Origin: Ignavibacteria bacterium
GTDB lineage: Bacteria > Bacteroidota > Ignavibacteria > Ignavibacteriales > Melioribacteraceae
DNA length: 13,418 nt
Reading direction: 5' to 3'
NCBI GenBank assembly: GCA_027347805.1
Contig: DAIEQP010000221.1
Location: forward strand, 1 to 13,418
The translations under genes were made by a program, and so were the position numbers. The notes under the pieces were generated by a model that ran no database searches, had not been told where the DNA came from, and saw only the letters and a program-made list of their open reading frames with translations. How positions within the stretch are numbered: the first letter of the stretch is position 1; every line of letters starts with the position of its first letter. Positions 7,283 to 13,418 of this stretch are shown here, piece by piece.

Positions 7283-7294
7283 ATATTTAAATAT
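7283..7294. repeat. 12-bp perfect palindrome in the divergent nuclease/ymdB intergenic region
   Basis: ATATTTAAATAT reads the same on both strands and sits between the divergent nuclease gene and ymdB, 13 nt before the ymdB start. It could be part of a promoter or an operator for the divergent pair, or simply chance in AT-rich DNA. No second copy was noticed. Confidence 0.3.
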
Positions 7295-7307
7295 CAAAAG
7301 GAAGAAA

Positions 7308-8117
7308 ATGGCAATTAATATTTTATTTATAGGCGATATTATTGGTGATCCCGGCCTTGATATTGTAAGAATGTGGCTCCCGGGACTTCAAAAAAAATAC
7401 AAAACCGATTTGATTGTGGACAATGGCGAAAATGTAGCCGATGGAAAAGGCTGCACCGAAAAGGAAGCCAAGGTTTTGTTTGATCTTGGAGTAAATGTAA
7501 TTACCGGCGGAAATCATACCTGGGATAAACATCAATCTCAGGAATTTTTGAAAAAGGAATCTCGAGTGATACGGCCGCTCAATTATCCAAAAGGAACATT
7601 TGGAAATGGATATTCCATTGCAGATACTCCCAAAGGTAAAGTCGCTGTTGTAAATCTTCAGGGGCGTAGTTTTATGGCTCCTATTGATTGTCCATTCAGA
7701 ACTTCAGATTGGATTATATCCAAGCTCAAAAGTGAAGCGAAAATTATTTTGATTGATTTCCACGCTGAAGCTACTGCAGAAAAACTGGCATTGGCTAATT
7801 ATCTTGATGGAAAAGTTTCTGCAATTGTTGGTACTCATACTCACGTGCAAACATCTGATGAAAGGATATTTGCAAATGGCACAGGTTATATTACCGATGT
7901 AGGTATGACCGGTCCTTACGATTCAGTTATTGGAATGAAAACAGATGCTGCAATAAATCGTTTTCTTTATCAAACACCGCAGAAATATCAGACTGCTACT
8001 GGGAATGTTCATTTTGCTGCTATATATTTTAAAATTGATCAGGAGTCAGGAAAAACTATAGAGCTGGAAAAAATATTTATTCCCGAATTCGAAAAGAAAG
8101 TCGAGCAAAATATTTAG
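7308..8117 (+). CDS. ymdB: YmdB-family metallophosphoesterase (TIGR00282-type)
   Basis: A 269-residue calcineurin-like metallophosphoesterase of the YmdB family. The Bacillus member hydrolyses 2',3'-cyclic nucleotides and affects biofilm and motility choices. The two-metal site residues are visible: Asp10 in FIGDIIGDPG, Glu41/Asn42 in NGEN, Asn69/His70 in GGNHTWDKH, His152 in DFHAEAT, and His177/His179 in GTHTHVQT. TDVGMTGPYDSVIGM (about 196-210) is also a family signature. The length matches the family. The start is supported by AAGGAAG at 7298-7304. It is the first gene after a divergent intergenic region and is followed by folD after 13 nt, the folD ribosome site overlapping its stop codon. 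Confidence 0.93.
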   Translation: MAINILFIGDIIGDPGLDIVRMWLPGLQKKYKTDLIVDNGENVADGKGCTEKEAKVLFDLGVNVITGGNHTWDKHQSQEFLKKESRVIRPLNYPKGTFGNGYSIADTPKGKVAVVNLQGRSFMAPIDCPFRTSDWIISKLKSEAKIILIDFHAEATAEKLALANYLDGKVSAIVGTHTHVQTSDERIFANGTGYITDVGMTGPYDSVIGMKTDAAINRFLYQTPQKYQTATGNVHFAAIYFKIDQESGKTIELEKIFIPEFEKKVEQNI

Positions 8118-8130
8118 GAGAAAGATATAA

Positions 8131-9024
8131 ATGGCAGAAATTATTGATGGCAAAAAAGTAGCTGCTGATATTAAAGAAGAATTGAAAAAGAAATGCGATT
8201 GGTTAAAATCAGTGGCATTAGATGTTCCAGGATTGGTTACAATCTTAGTTGGTGATAATCCGGCATCAGAATCTTATGTGAATTCTAAAGCAAAATCATG
8301 CGACCAGGTTGGGATGCGTTCCAAAATTGAAAAATTATCGAAGGATATTTCTGAAAAAGAATTGCTGGATATTGTTCAGCGATATAATGATGACGAACAG
8401 TACCATGGCATTCTTGTTCAATTACCGCTTCCAAAACATATTAATGAAGAAAAGATTATTGAGGCAATTAATCCTCAGAAAGATGTTGATGGATTTCATC
8501 CGATTAGCGTGGGCAACCTTGTAATCGGTAGAGAAACTTTTTTCCCATGTACTCCAAATGGAATTGTTGAATTACTCAAAAGGTATAAGATTCCTACAAG
8601 CGGAAAACATGTTGTAGTTGTTGGAAGGAGTAACATTGTTGGAAAACCTGTTGCAAATATGTTACTACAGAAAAAGGATGGTGCAAATGCAGTTGTTACA
8701 ATTTGTCACTCGGCCGCAAAAGATTTAACTGTTTTCACAAAGCAGGCAGATATTTTAATAGCTGCAATCGGACAGCCGAATTTTATAAAGGCTGATATGG
8801 TTAAAGAAAATGTTGTTATTATCGATGTTGGTATTAACAGGGTGGAAGATTCAACCGCAGCAAAAGGTTATAAAATTGTTGGTGATGTTGATTTCAACGA
8901 TGTATTTGCTAAATCATCATACATTACTCCGGTACCTGGCGGTGTTGGACTGATGACTGTTGCGATGCTTCTACAAAACACTTTTCATGCATATATAAAA
9001 ATTACTAACCAAAAATTGAATTAA
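8131..9024 (+). CDS. folD: Bifunctional methylenetetrahydrofolate dehydrogenase / methenyltetrahydrofolate cyclohydrolase
   Basis: A 297-residue FolD, which interconverts 5,10-methylene-THF, 5,10-methenyl-THF and 10-formyl-THF in cytosolic one-carbon metabolism, supplying purine and thymidylate synthesis. Catalytic and family motifs are intact: SESYVNSK with Tyr49 and Lys53, the GILVQLPLP loop at 93-101, KDVDGFHP at 117-124, PCTPNG at 139-144, the dinucleotide-binding VVVVGRSNIVGKP at 161-173, and ITPVPGGVGLMTVAML near the C-terminus. The ATG at 8131 is preceded by AGGAG at 8116-8120, which overlaps the ymdB stop. deoC starts 4 nt after the folD stop. Confidence 0.97.
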   Translation: MAEIIDGKKVAADIKEELKKKCDWLKSVALDVPGLVTILVGDNPASESYVNSKAKSCDQVGMRSKIEKLSKDISEKELLDIVQRYNDDEQYHGILVQLPLPKHINEEKIIEAINPQKDVDGFHPISVGNLVIGRETFFPCTPNGIVELLKRYKIPTSGKHVVVVGRSNIVGKPVANMLLQKKDGANAVVTICHSAAKDLTVFTKQADILIAAIGQPNFIKADMVKENVVIIDVGINRVEDSTAAKGYKIVGDVDFNDVFAKSSYITPVPGGVGLMTVAMLLQNTFHAYIKITNQKLN

Positions 9025-9028
9025 TGAT

Positions 9029-9895
9029 ATGGATGCATCTGTAATTGATAAAGTAATATCGGAAGTGCTTACTGAAAAAGCTCTTCAAAATTTTTATTGC
9101 ACCGGAGGCACTTGTAATGGTTGGGAAAGAAATGTAACCGACCAGCCAACTGCTGTTACAAATATTATTAAAAATGGTGCTGAAAGAATTGCTGCAGGTA
9201 TTGGAGCAGAAGTAGATAAGATTGATCGAAATGTTGCACGAATGATTGATCATACACTTCTTAAACCCGATGCTACTCCGGCTGAAATTAAAACCTTATG
9301 CGAAGAGGCTAGAGAATACGGCTTTGTTAGTGTATGTGTAAATCCATGCTATGTAAAATATTGTAAAGATCTGTTGAGAGGTTCATCGGTAAAGGTTTGT
9401 ACTGTTATAGGGTTTCCATTGGGCGCAACAACAACAGAAGTGAAACGATCTGAAGCTGAACAGGCATTGCAAAACGGAGCTCAGGAAATTGATATGGTAA
9501 TTAATATCGGAATGCTGAAGCAGTGTGAATATGATTATGTTTTTAATGATATAAATCAGGTTGTTCTTGCCGGGAAAAAATACAATGCGCTTACTAAAGT
9601 AATTTTAGAAACAGCACTTTTAACCGATGAAGAAAAAATTAAAGCTTGCGTGCTAAGTAAAAAAGCTAAAGCCGATTTTGTAAAAACCTCAACTGGGTTC
9701 AGCAAAGGAGGAGCCACAGCTGGTGATATTGCATTAATGAGATTAGTTGTTGGTTCTGCAATGGGTGTAAAAGCTTCAGGAGGAGTTAGGACAGCAGAAG
9801 ATGCCCGGCAAATGATTGCTAGCGGTGCAGATAGAATTGGAGCCAGCGCGAGCGTTAAAATTGTTAGCGGCGGAGTAGCAGAGGGTTCATATTGA
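9029..9895 (+). CDS. deoC: Deoxyribose-phosphate aldolase with N-terminal microcompartment-targeting-like extension
   Basis: A class I aldolase that splits 2-deoxyribose 5-phosphate into acetaldehyde and glyceraldehyde 3-phosphate. The core (about residues 64-288) has MIDHTLLKPDAT at 72-83, VCVNPCYVKYC, Asp155 in EIDMVINIG, the Schiff-base Lys219 in FVKTSTGF, and Lys248 in VKASGGVRT. It is about 63 residues longer than a minimal DeoC at the N-terminus. The first 20 residues, MDASVIDKVISEVLTEKALQ, form an amphipathic helix with Val/Ile/Leu every three to four positions, much like encapsulation peptides that carry enzymes into microcompartments. A linker with CTGGTC at 24-29 and a second small helix (IIKNGAERIAAGIG) follow. 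With BMC shell genes in the same window, I infer that it is compartment cargo. The ATG is 4 nt after folD, and no later in-frame ATG precedes the core except Met72 inside it. Confidence 0.95.
   Translation: MDASVIDKVISEVLTEKALQNFYCTGGTCNGWERNVTDQPTAVTNIIKNGAERIAAGIGAEVDKIDRNVARMIDHTLLKPDATPAEIKTLCEEAREYGFVSVCVNPCYVKYCKDLLRGSSVKVCTVIGFPLGATTTEVKRSEAEQALQNGAQEIDMVINIGMLKQCEYDYVFNDINQVVLAGKKYNALTKVILETALLTDEEKIKACVLSKKAKADFVKTSTGFSKGGATAGDIALMRLVVGSAMGVKASGGVRTAEDARQMIASGADRIGASASVKIVSGGVAEGSY
9880..9885 (+). promoter_or_regulatory. Ribosome binding site supporting the TTG start of the HicB-like gene
   Basis: AGAGGG inside the last codons of deoC lies 6 nt before the TTG at 9892, whose last two bases begin the deoC TGA stop. 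The well-placed site supports this TTG as the real start and suggests translational coupling to deoC. Confidence 0.5.
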
Positions 9896-10116
9896 TTTTA
9901 GATTTGCTTGTTACTAAAACTGATGATGGTTATTCCACTGATGTTCCTTCTGTAAAAGGTTGTGAAAGTTGGGCGCACGATGAAGAAGAAGCAATTTCAA
10001 AAACACTTGAACTTGTCAGATATTATCTCCAATCCCCGGACTTGAAAATTAAAATTGATCTCGCTCGTAAAGAAAAACCTGTTACTGTTTATAAACTAAT
10101 CTTCGACAAGACTTAA
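9892..10116 (+). CDS. Small HicB-like domain protein, solitary
   Basis: A 74-residue protein resembling the partial RNase H fold of HicB antitoxins and related UPF0150 proteins. The pattern is strand, DDGYSTDVPSVKGCESWAHDEEEAISKTLELVRYYL, that is a substrate-loop-like strand pair followed by a helix beginning at the Glu-rich turn. It lacks the C-terminal DNA-binding domain (helix-turn-helix or ribbon-helix-helix) common in true HicB antitoxins, and there is no HicA toxin gene beside it, so a toxin-antitoxin role is not supported. It starts with TTG overlapping the deoC stop (TTGA) and its own stop overlaps the next ATG by one base, so it is locked into the operon. The function is unknown. The TTG start rather than ATG lowers certainty on the first residue only. 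Confidence 0.7.
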   Translation: MILDLLVTKTDDGYSTDVPSVKGCESWAHDEEEAISKTLELVRYYLQSPDLKIKIDLARKEKPVTVYKLIFDKT

Positions 10117-10706
10117 TGAGAAAATTCAAAACCGAAAAAAGATTAGAAAAAATTACACGCACTGCAAATTGGAGACAGGAAACTTTAACGGTAATTTTTG
10201 AAAATATTCATGATCCGCATAATGTAAGTGCAATTATTAGATCATGCGATGCTGTCGGTGTTCAAAAAGTAGGACTTGTTTATACGAATGAAGAATTTCC
10301 AAAACTGAGCAAGGTAACATCATCATCAGCAAATAAATGGATCGATGTTAAAAAATATAAGTCGGTTAAAGAGTGCTGCGATGATTTGCATTTACAAGGA
10401 TTCAAAATCTATGCAAGTATGCTTGACGAAAAAGCATCTTCTTTATATGAACTTGATTGGACAGAAAAAGTAGCAATCGTGATGGGTAATGAACATCGTG
10501 GAATTTCTGATGAATTTCAAAAAATGTGTGATAAAACTTTCTTTATACCAATGAGAGGTATGATTCAAAGTTTAAACGTATCCGTTGCTGCCGCAGTAAC
10601 TCTGTATGAAGCGCAGAGACAAAGAACTTTGAAGGGAATGTACAGCCAAAATTCTTTTTCAGCAGAAGAAGTTGAAAAACTAATTGATAGATGGTGTGAC
10701 AAATGA
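10116..10706 (+). CDS. SpoU/TrmH-family RNA 2'-O-ribose methyltransferase, probably tRNA Gm18 methyltransferase
   Basis: A 196-residue SPOUT-class enzyme that transfers a methyl group from S-adenosylmethionine to a ribose 2'-OH in RNA. The three family motifs are present: motif 1, NIHDPHNVSAIIRSCDAVGV, with Asn36 and Arg42; motif 2, VAIVMGNEHRGIS, at 119-131; and motif 3, FIPMRGMIQSLNVSVAAAV, with Asn154. These make the trefoil-knot cofactor site. The size, the HDPHN wording of motif 1 and the short C-terminal helix with Trp193 fit TrmH (tRNA Gm18) better than the longer RlmB-type enzymes with an N-terminal L30e-like domain. The exact RNA target is inferred. The ATG shares one base with the preceding stop, and the stop overlaps aroA by 4 nt (ATGA). 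Confidence 0.9.
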   Translation: MRKFKTEKRLEKITRTANWRQETLTVIFENIHDPHNVSAIIRSCDAVGVQKVGLVYTNEEFPKLSKVTSSSANKWIDVKKYKSVKECCDDLHLQGFKIYASMLDEKASSLYELDWTEKVAIVMGNEHRGISDEFQKMCDKTFFIPMRGMIQSLNVSVAAAVTLYEAQRQRTLKGMYSQNSFSAEEVEKLIDRWCDK

Positions 10707-11995
10707 TCCAGAAATTTGAAATGATTAAAAGCTTGCGGGGAACTCTTAATCTTGCCGGTGATAAATCAATTTCTCATCGTGCAGTTATGTTTGCTTCATT
10801 GGCTGAAGGGGAATCTATAATTTATAATTGTTCCGAGTCTGAAGATGTTACCTCGACAATTAATTGCTTTTCAAAAATGGGCTGTAAATTTGAAAGAGAT
10901 GGAAATACAATAAAAGTGTTGGGAAAAGGTTTTAAAAATCTTCAACAACCTTCAGATGATTTAGATGCCGGTAATTCCGGTACTACAACAAGATTAATTA
11001 GTGGAATTTTAGCTGCACAAAATTTTCAATCGACAATTATTGGCGATGAATCCTTATCCAAACGACCGATGCGCCGAATTACCGAGCCGTTAAAACTTAT
11101 GGGTGCGGTTCTAAAACCATCGGATGAAGGAACATTGCCGATGACAATTTATCCATCTAGTAAAATCAAACCAGTTGAATATACTTTCCAGGTTGCAAGT
11201 GCCCAGGTTAAAAGTGCTATGATTTTACTTGCAATACATCTTGATGAGGAGTCAGTTTTTATTGAACCTGTTCCTACAAGAAACCACACTGAATTAATGC
11301 TGGGATTGAAAACCATTCCTTCAGAAAATGGTATCAAGATATTCGCATCAAAGAAAAATTATCCGGTGTCTAAAGTATTTACTGTACCATCTGATATTTC
11401 AAGTGCATCATTTTTTATTGTTGCCGGACTGATTACTCAAAATTCCGAAATCATTATTAAACATGTTTCTCTTAATCCTACAAGAACAGGAATTATAACT
11501 GTGCTTCGGAATATGGGTGGCCAAATAGAAATATTTAACGAACATGATGAGGGTGGGGAAAAAGTTGGTGATCTTAAAGTATCTTCAAGCGATTTAACAA
11601 ATATTGAAATACCGAAAGAAATTATTCCAAACATCATTGATGAAATTCCTATTTTAAGCGTTGCCGGGGTATTCGCTAAAGGTAAATTTACCATCAGAAA
11701 TTCACATGAGTTAAGAGTAAAGGAATCTGATAGAATAAGTTCTGTCTGCGAGAATTTTAAACGTGCTGGTTTGAATGTAGTTGAATTTGAGGATGGTTTT
11801 GAAGTTGATGGTGAATTAACAACTTCTCATGTAGAGTTTGAAACTTACTTTGATCATAGAATTGCTATGGCATTTGGAATTTTAGCTTCAAAAATGGAAA
11901 ATGGTGCAAGCGTTAGAGATTTCGAACATGTGGGAATTTCAAATCCGAAATTTATTATTCAAATGAATGGACTGTCTCACAATTCCAATATTTGA
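10703..11995 (+). CDS. aroA: 3-phosphoshikimate 1-carboxyvinyltransferase (EPSP synthase)
   Basis: A 430-residue EPSP synthase, which joins shikimate 3-phosphate and phosphoenolpyruvate in the sixth step of the shikimate pathway to aromatic amino acids. Both halves of the inside-out barrel are complete. Visible sites are AGDKSISHRA at 18-27, DAGNSGTTTR at 88-97 (PEP site), SKRPMRRI at 119-126, SAQVK at 166-170, RNHTE at 193-197, NPTR at 258-261, catalytic Asp313 in DEIPIL and Glu341 in RVKESDRI. The combination GDKS, SAQxK, RxHxE and NxTR is the pattern given for class II EPSP synthases, which differ from the E. coli class I enzyme in glyphosate sensitivity. No shikimate-pathway neighbour is visible. 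It overlaps the methyltransferase gene by 4 nt and converges on bshC, the two 3' ends overlapping by 19 nt. Confidence 0.96.
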   Translation: MIQKFEMIKSLRGTLNLAGDKSISHRAVMFASLAEGESIIYNCSESEDVTSTINCFSKMGCKFERDGNTIKVLGKGFKNLQQPSDDLDAGNSGTTTRLISGILAAQNFQSTIIGDESLSKRPMRRITEPLKLMGAVLKPSDEGTLPMTIYPSSKIKPVEYTFQVASAQVKSAMILLAIHLDEESVFIEPVPTRNHTELMLGLKTIPSENGIKIFASKKNYPVSKVFTVPSDISSASFFIVAGLITQNSEIIIKHVSLNPTRTGIITVLRNMGGQIEIFNEHDEGGEKVGDLKVSSSDLTNIEIPKEIIPNIIDEIPILSVAGVFAKGKFTIRNSHELRVKESDRISSVCENFKRAGLNVVEFEDGFEVDGELTTSHVEFETYFDHRIAMAFGILASKMENGASVRDFEHVGISNPKFIIQMNGLSHNSNI

Positions 11996-13418
11996 TGTTC
12001 GAATTTATTTATCTCCAAGTTATCAAATAACCACTTCAAAAAATCCATTCCATATTTGTTTACAAAATAAATGAAATTGATTTCTCTTTCCTGCAAACTG
12101 CTGTTTGGGAAAAGTATATTACGAACCTTTGTTAACTGGCGAATTGAAGTATCATATTTCCTTTTTTCAGCATCACTAGCTTTATTTTTCAGATAATCTA
12201 AAGTTTGCTCAATTCTCTGTTTGGATTTTTCTGATAGATCGAGAAGAGTTCTGTCTATTGATTGAAGTTTTTCAGAAATCCTATCAAAGTATGGTCCCAA
12301 TTCTTCAGAATATTTCGAAAAGAGATTTTCCAGATTAACATCAGATGAAGCATCAACAATCTTTTGAATTAATTCCTTTTCGTCTGTAAAAATATCTTTG
12401 TATGTCAGGTTTAGTTTATTCAATACTTTATTGACGCCTTGTTCTACAATAGTTGCACTTGAGCGTGGATAAATAAACGGTTCTTCCAAATCAAATGATT
12501 CATAAAGAGGATTGACCTGTGCGAAGTAACTGATCTCACCAGGGCCGGCAATGTAAAATCCAGTTTGAAATAAATAATCCTGGCAGATTGGGCGAAGCAG
12601 AACATTAGGACTAAATCGTTCCGGGTTATTTTCAATCTGATTCATTAATTCGTCAAATGTAAATTTCTTCCTTTTACCTTTTAGTCTAAATTCACCGGAG
12701 TCAGTTGGTTCAATCAATAATCTTTCTTTTTCGTCAACATAAAATAAATTTATAGCTTTTACTTTTACCTGTGCATGATAAACTTCTTCAAGTTCGGCGC
12801 TTCTTTCAACAAGAGTTAAAGACTGGGTTGCGAAATCTTCAATTGCTTTTCTAAATACTGGAGCCAGTATTTTTTTAGCTGATTGATCAAGAGGATTAAA
12901 AACTACTAGGCCATGCTGATCAAACAAATTAATCATCAATTCTCTGAAAGATTCGAGAAAAGTTCTTCCTGGCTGATAAATTGTTTTCAGGAAATCTACA
13001 AGTGAAGCTTTAAATTCGGATTCTCTCAAAGAATTACTAAGGTTATCAAAAATTATATTGAGGTTCTCATTAAACTTCAAATTACCAATTGAACCACGAT
13101 TTAATTCTTCGCCAAGTCCGTCATCATAACTTAATGATATCAAACCGTTTTCATTATTTAATACGGATATTGATCTAACTTCATCATAATCATGATCATC
13201 ACCTTCGAGCCAAAAAACAGGGACAAAATTATATTCTTCGAAATTTTCTTTTAGGAACTGGCATAATTTGATTGCAGAAATAGTTTTGTAAAAAGTGTAA
13301 AGTGGTCCTCCAAATAAACCCAGCTGCTGACCAGTTACAATTGCTATGGTTTTGGGATATGAAAGTAATTCAATATTCTGCTGGGTTAGTTTTCCGGGTT
13401 TCTGATCAGCATACTGCT
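11977..13418 (-). CDS. bshC: Bacillithiol biosynthesis cysteine-adding enzyme BshC (5' end beyond the window)
   Basis: The frame is open to the right edge of the window, so 479 C-terminal residues are seen of an enzyme usually near 530-540. BshC adds cysteine to glucosaminyl-malate in the last step of making bacillithiol, the low-molecular-weight thiol of Bacillota and many Bacteroidota-type bacteria. The most telling part lies between 13143 and 13418: IVTGQQLGLFGGPLYTFYK and VPVFWLEGDDHDYDEV, both characteristic of the family's nucleotidyltransferase-like fold. The C-terminal region has a helical coiled-coil (about LQSIDRTLLDLSEK to AEKRKYDTSIRQLTKVRNILFP) and ends with LQEREINFIYFVNKYG, as in other members. 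A TTG at 13143 is an internal Leu codon, not the start. It is convergent with aroA. Confidence 0.94.
   Translation of the reverse strand, partial: QYADQKPGKLTQQNIELLSYPKTIAIVTGQQLGLFGGPLYTFYKTISAIKLCQFLKENFEEYNFVPVFWLEGDDHDYDEVRSISVLNNENGLISLSYDDGLGEELNRGSIGNLKFNENLNIIFDNLSNSLRESEFKASLVDFLKTIYQPGRTFLESFRELMINLFDQHGLVVFNPLDQSAKKILAPVFRKAIEDFATQSLTLVERSAELEEVYHAQVKVKAINLFYVDEKERLLIEPTDSGEFRLKGKRKKFTFDELMNQIENNPERFSPNVLLRPICQDYLFQTGFYIAGPGEISYFAQVNPLYESFDLEEPFIYPRSSATIVEQGVNKVLNKLNLTYKDIFTDEKELIQKIVDASSDVNLENLFSKYSEELGPYFDRISEKLQSIDRTLLDLSEKSKQRIEQTLDYLKNKASDAEKRKYDTSIRQLTKVRNILFPNSSLQEREINFIYFVNKYGMDFLKWLFDNLEINKFEHQILEL

Noticed and set aside
9892..10116. HicAB toxin-antitoxin system
   Set aside because: No HicA-like double-stranded-RNA-binding small toxin is present before or after the HicB-like gene; neighbours are deoC and an RNA methyltransferase.
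11977..13143. A complete 388-residue protein starting at TTG 13143 on the minus strand
   Set aside because: The frame continues open to 13418 with BshC signature sequence; the TTG is an internal Leu codon.
1..13418. CRISPR arrays, tRNA/rRNA genes, insertion sequences, phage genes
   Set aside because: No regularly spaced repeats, no cloverleaf-like sequence, no transposase or integrase motifs and no terminal inverted repeats were seen on either strand.

Overview
The window is an AT-rich stretch of a bacterial chromosome, densely packed with mostly housekeeping genes. Gene content points to the Bacteroidota/Chlorobiota side of the FCB group, most like Ignavibacteria. The signs are a bacillithiol BshC enzyme, a ybbR-tmk-S41 peptidase run, frequent start codons without Shine-Dalgarno sites, and a DEDDh exonuclease fused to a UvrC-type nuclease half. 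This placement is inferred from remembered family patterns, not from a search.

Layout. Positions 1-919 hold the 3' end of a RelA/SpoT-type (p)ppGpp gene and ruvX. Positions 920-2039 hold a self-contained transcription unit: a plausible promoter, an intact BMC-H microcompartment shell gene, a second BMC gene with a long C-terminal extension that is broken by one in-frame TAA, and a strong intrinsic terminator. Positions 2040-5225 hold ybbR, tmk and an S41 protease, almost without gaps, followed by a small zinc-ribbon/membrane protein (5262-5552). A leftward exonuclease/GIY-YIG fusion gene (5545-7218) converges on it. Divergent from that runs a rightward block: ymdB, folD, deoC, a HicB-like gene, a TrmH/SpoU rRNA/tRNA methyltransferase and aroA. 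Junctions from folD onward are 4-nt gaps or 1-4-nt overlaps, suggesting one operon. A leftward bshC runs off the right edge and its 3' end overlaps that of aroA.

The most interesting theme is a bacterial microcompartment. The shell genes near the left end have no enzyme beside them. About 7 kb away, the deoxyribose-phosphate aldolase carries an N-terminal extension of about 63 residues, and its first 20 residues look like a microcompartment encapsulation peptide. Together they suggest a dispersed, sugar-phosphate-utilising type of compartment in which DeoC makes acetaldehyde inside a shell. The second shell gene is notable in its own right: a BMC domain, an acidic linker and a C-terminal SAP/Rho-N-like module, currently split by a stop codon that may be a mutation, a readthrough site or a sequence error.

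No tRNA, rRNA, CRISPR, insertion sequence or prophage was seen. No gap between genes exceeds 300 bases.
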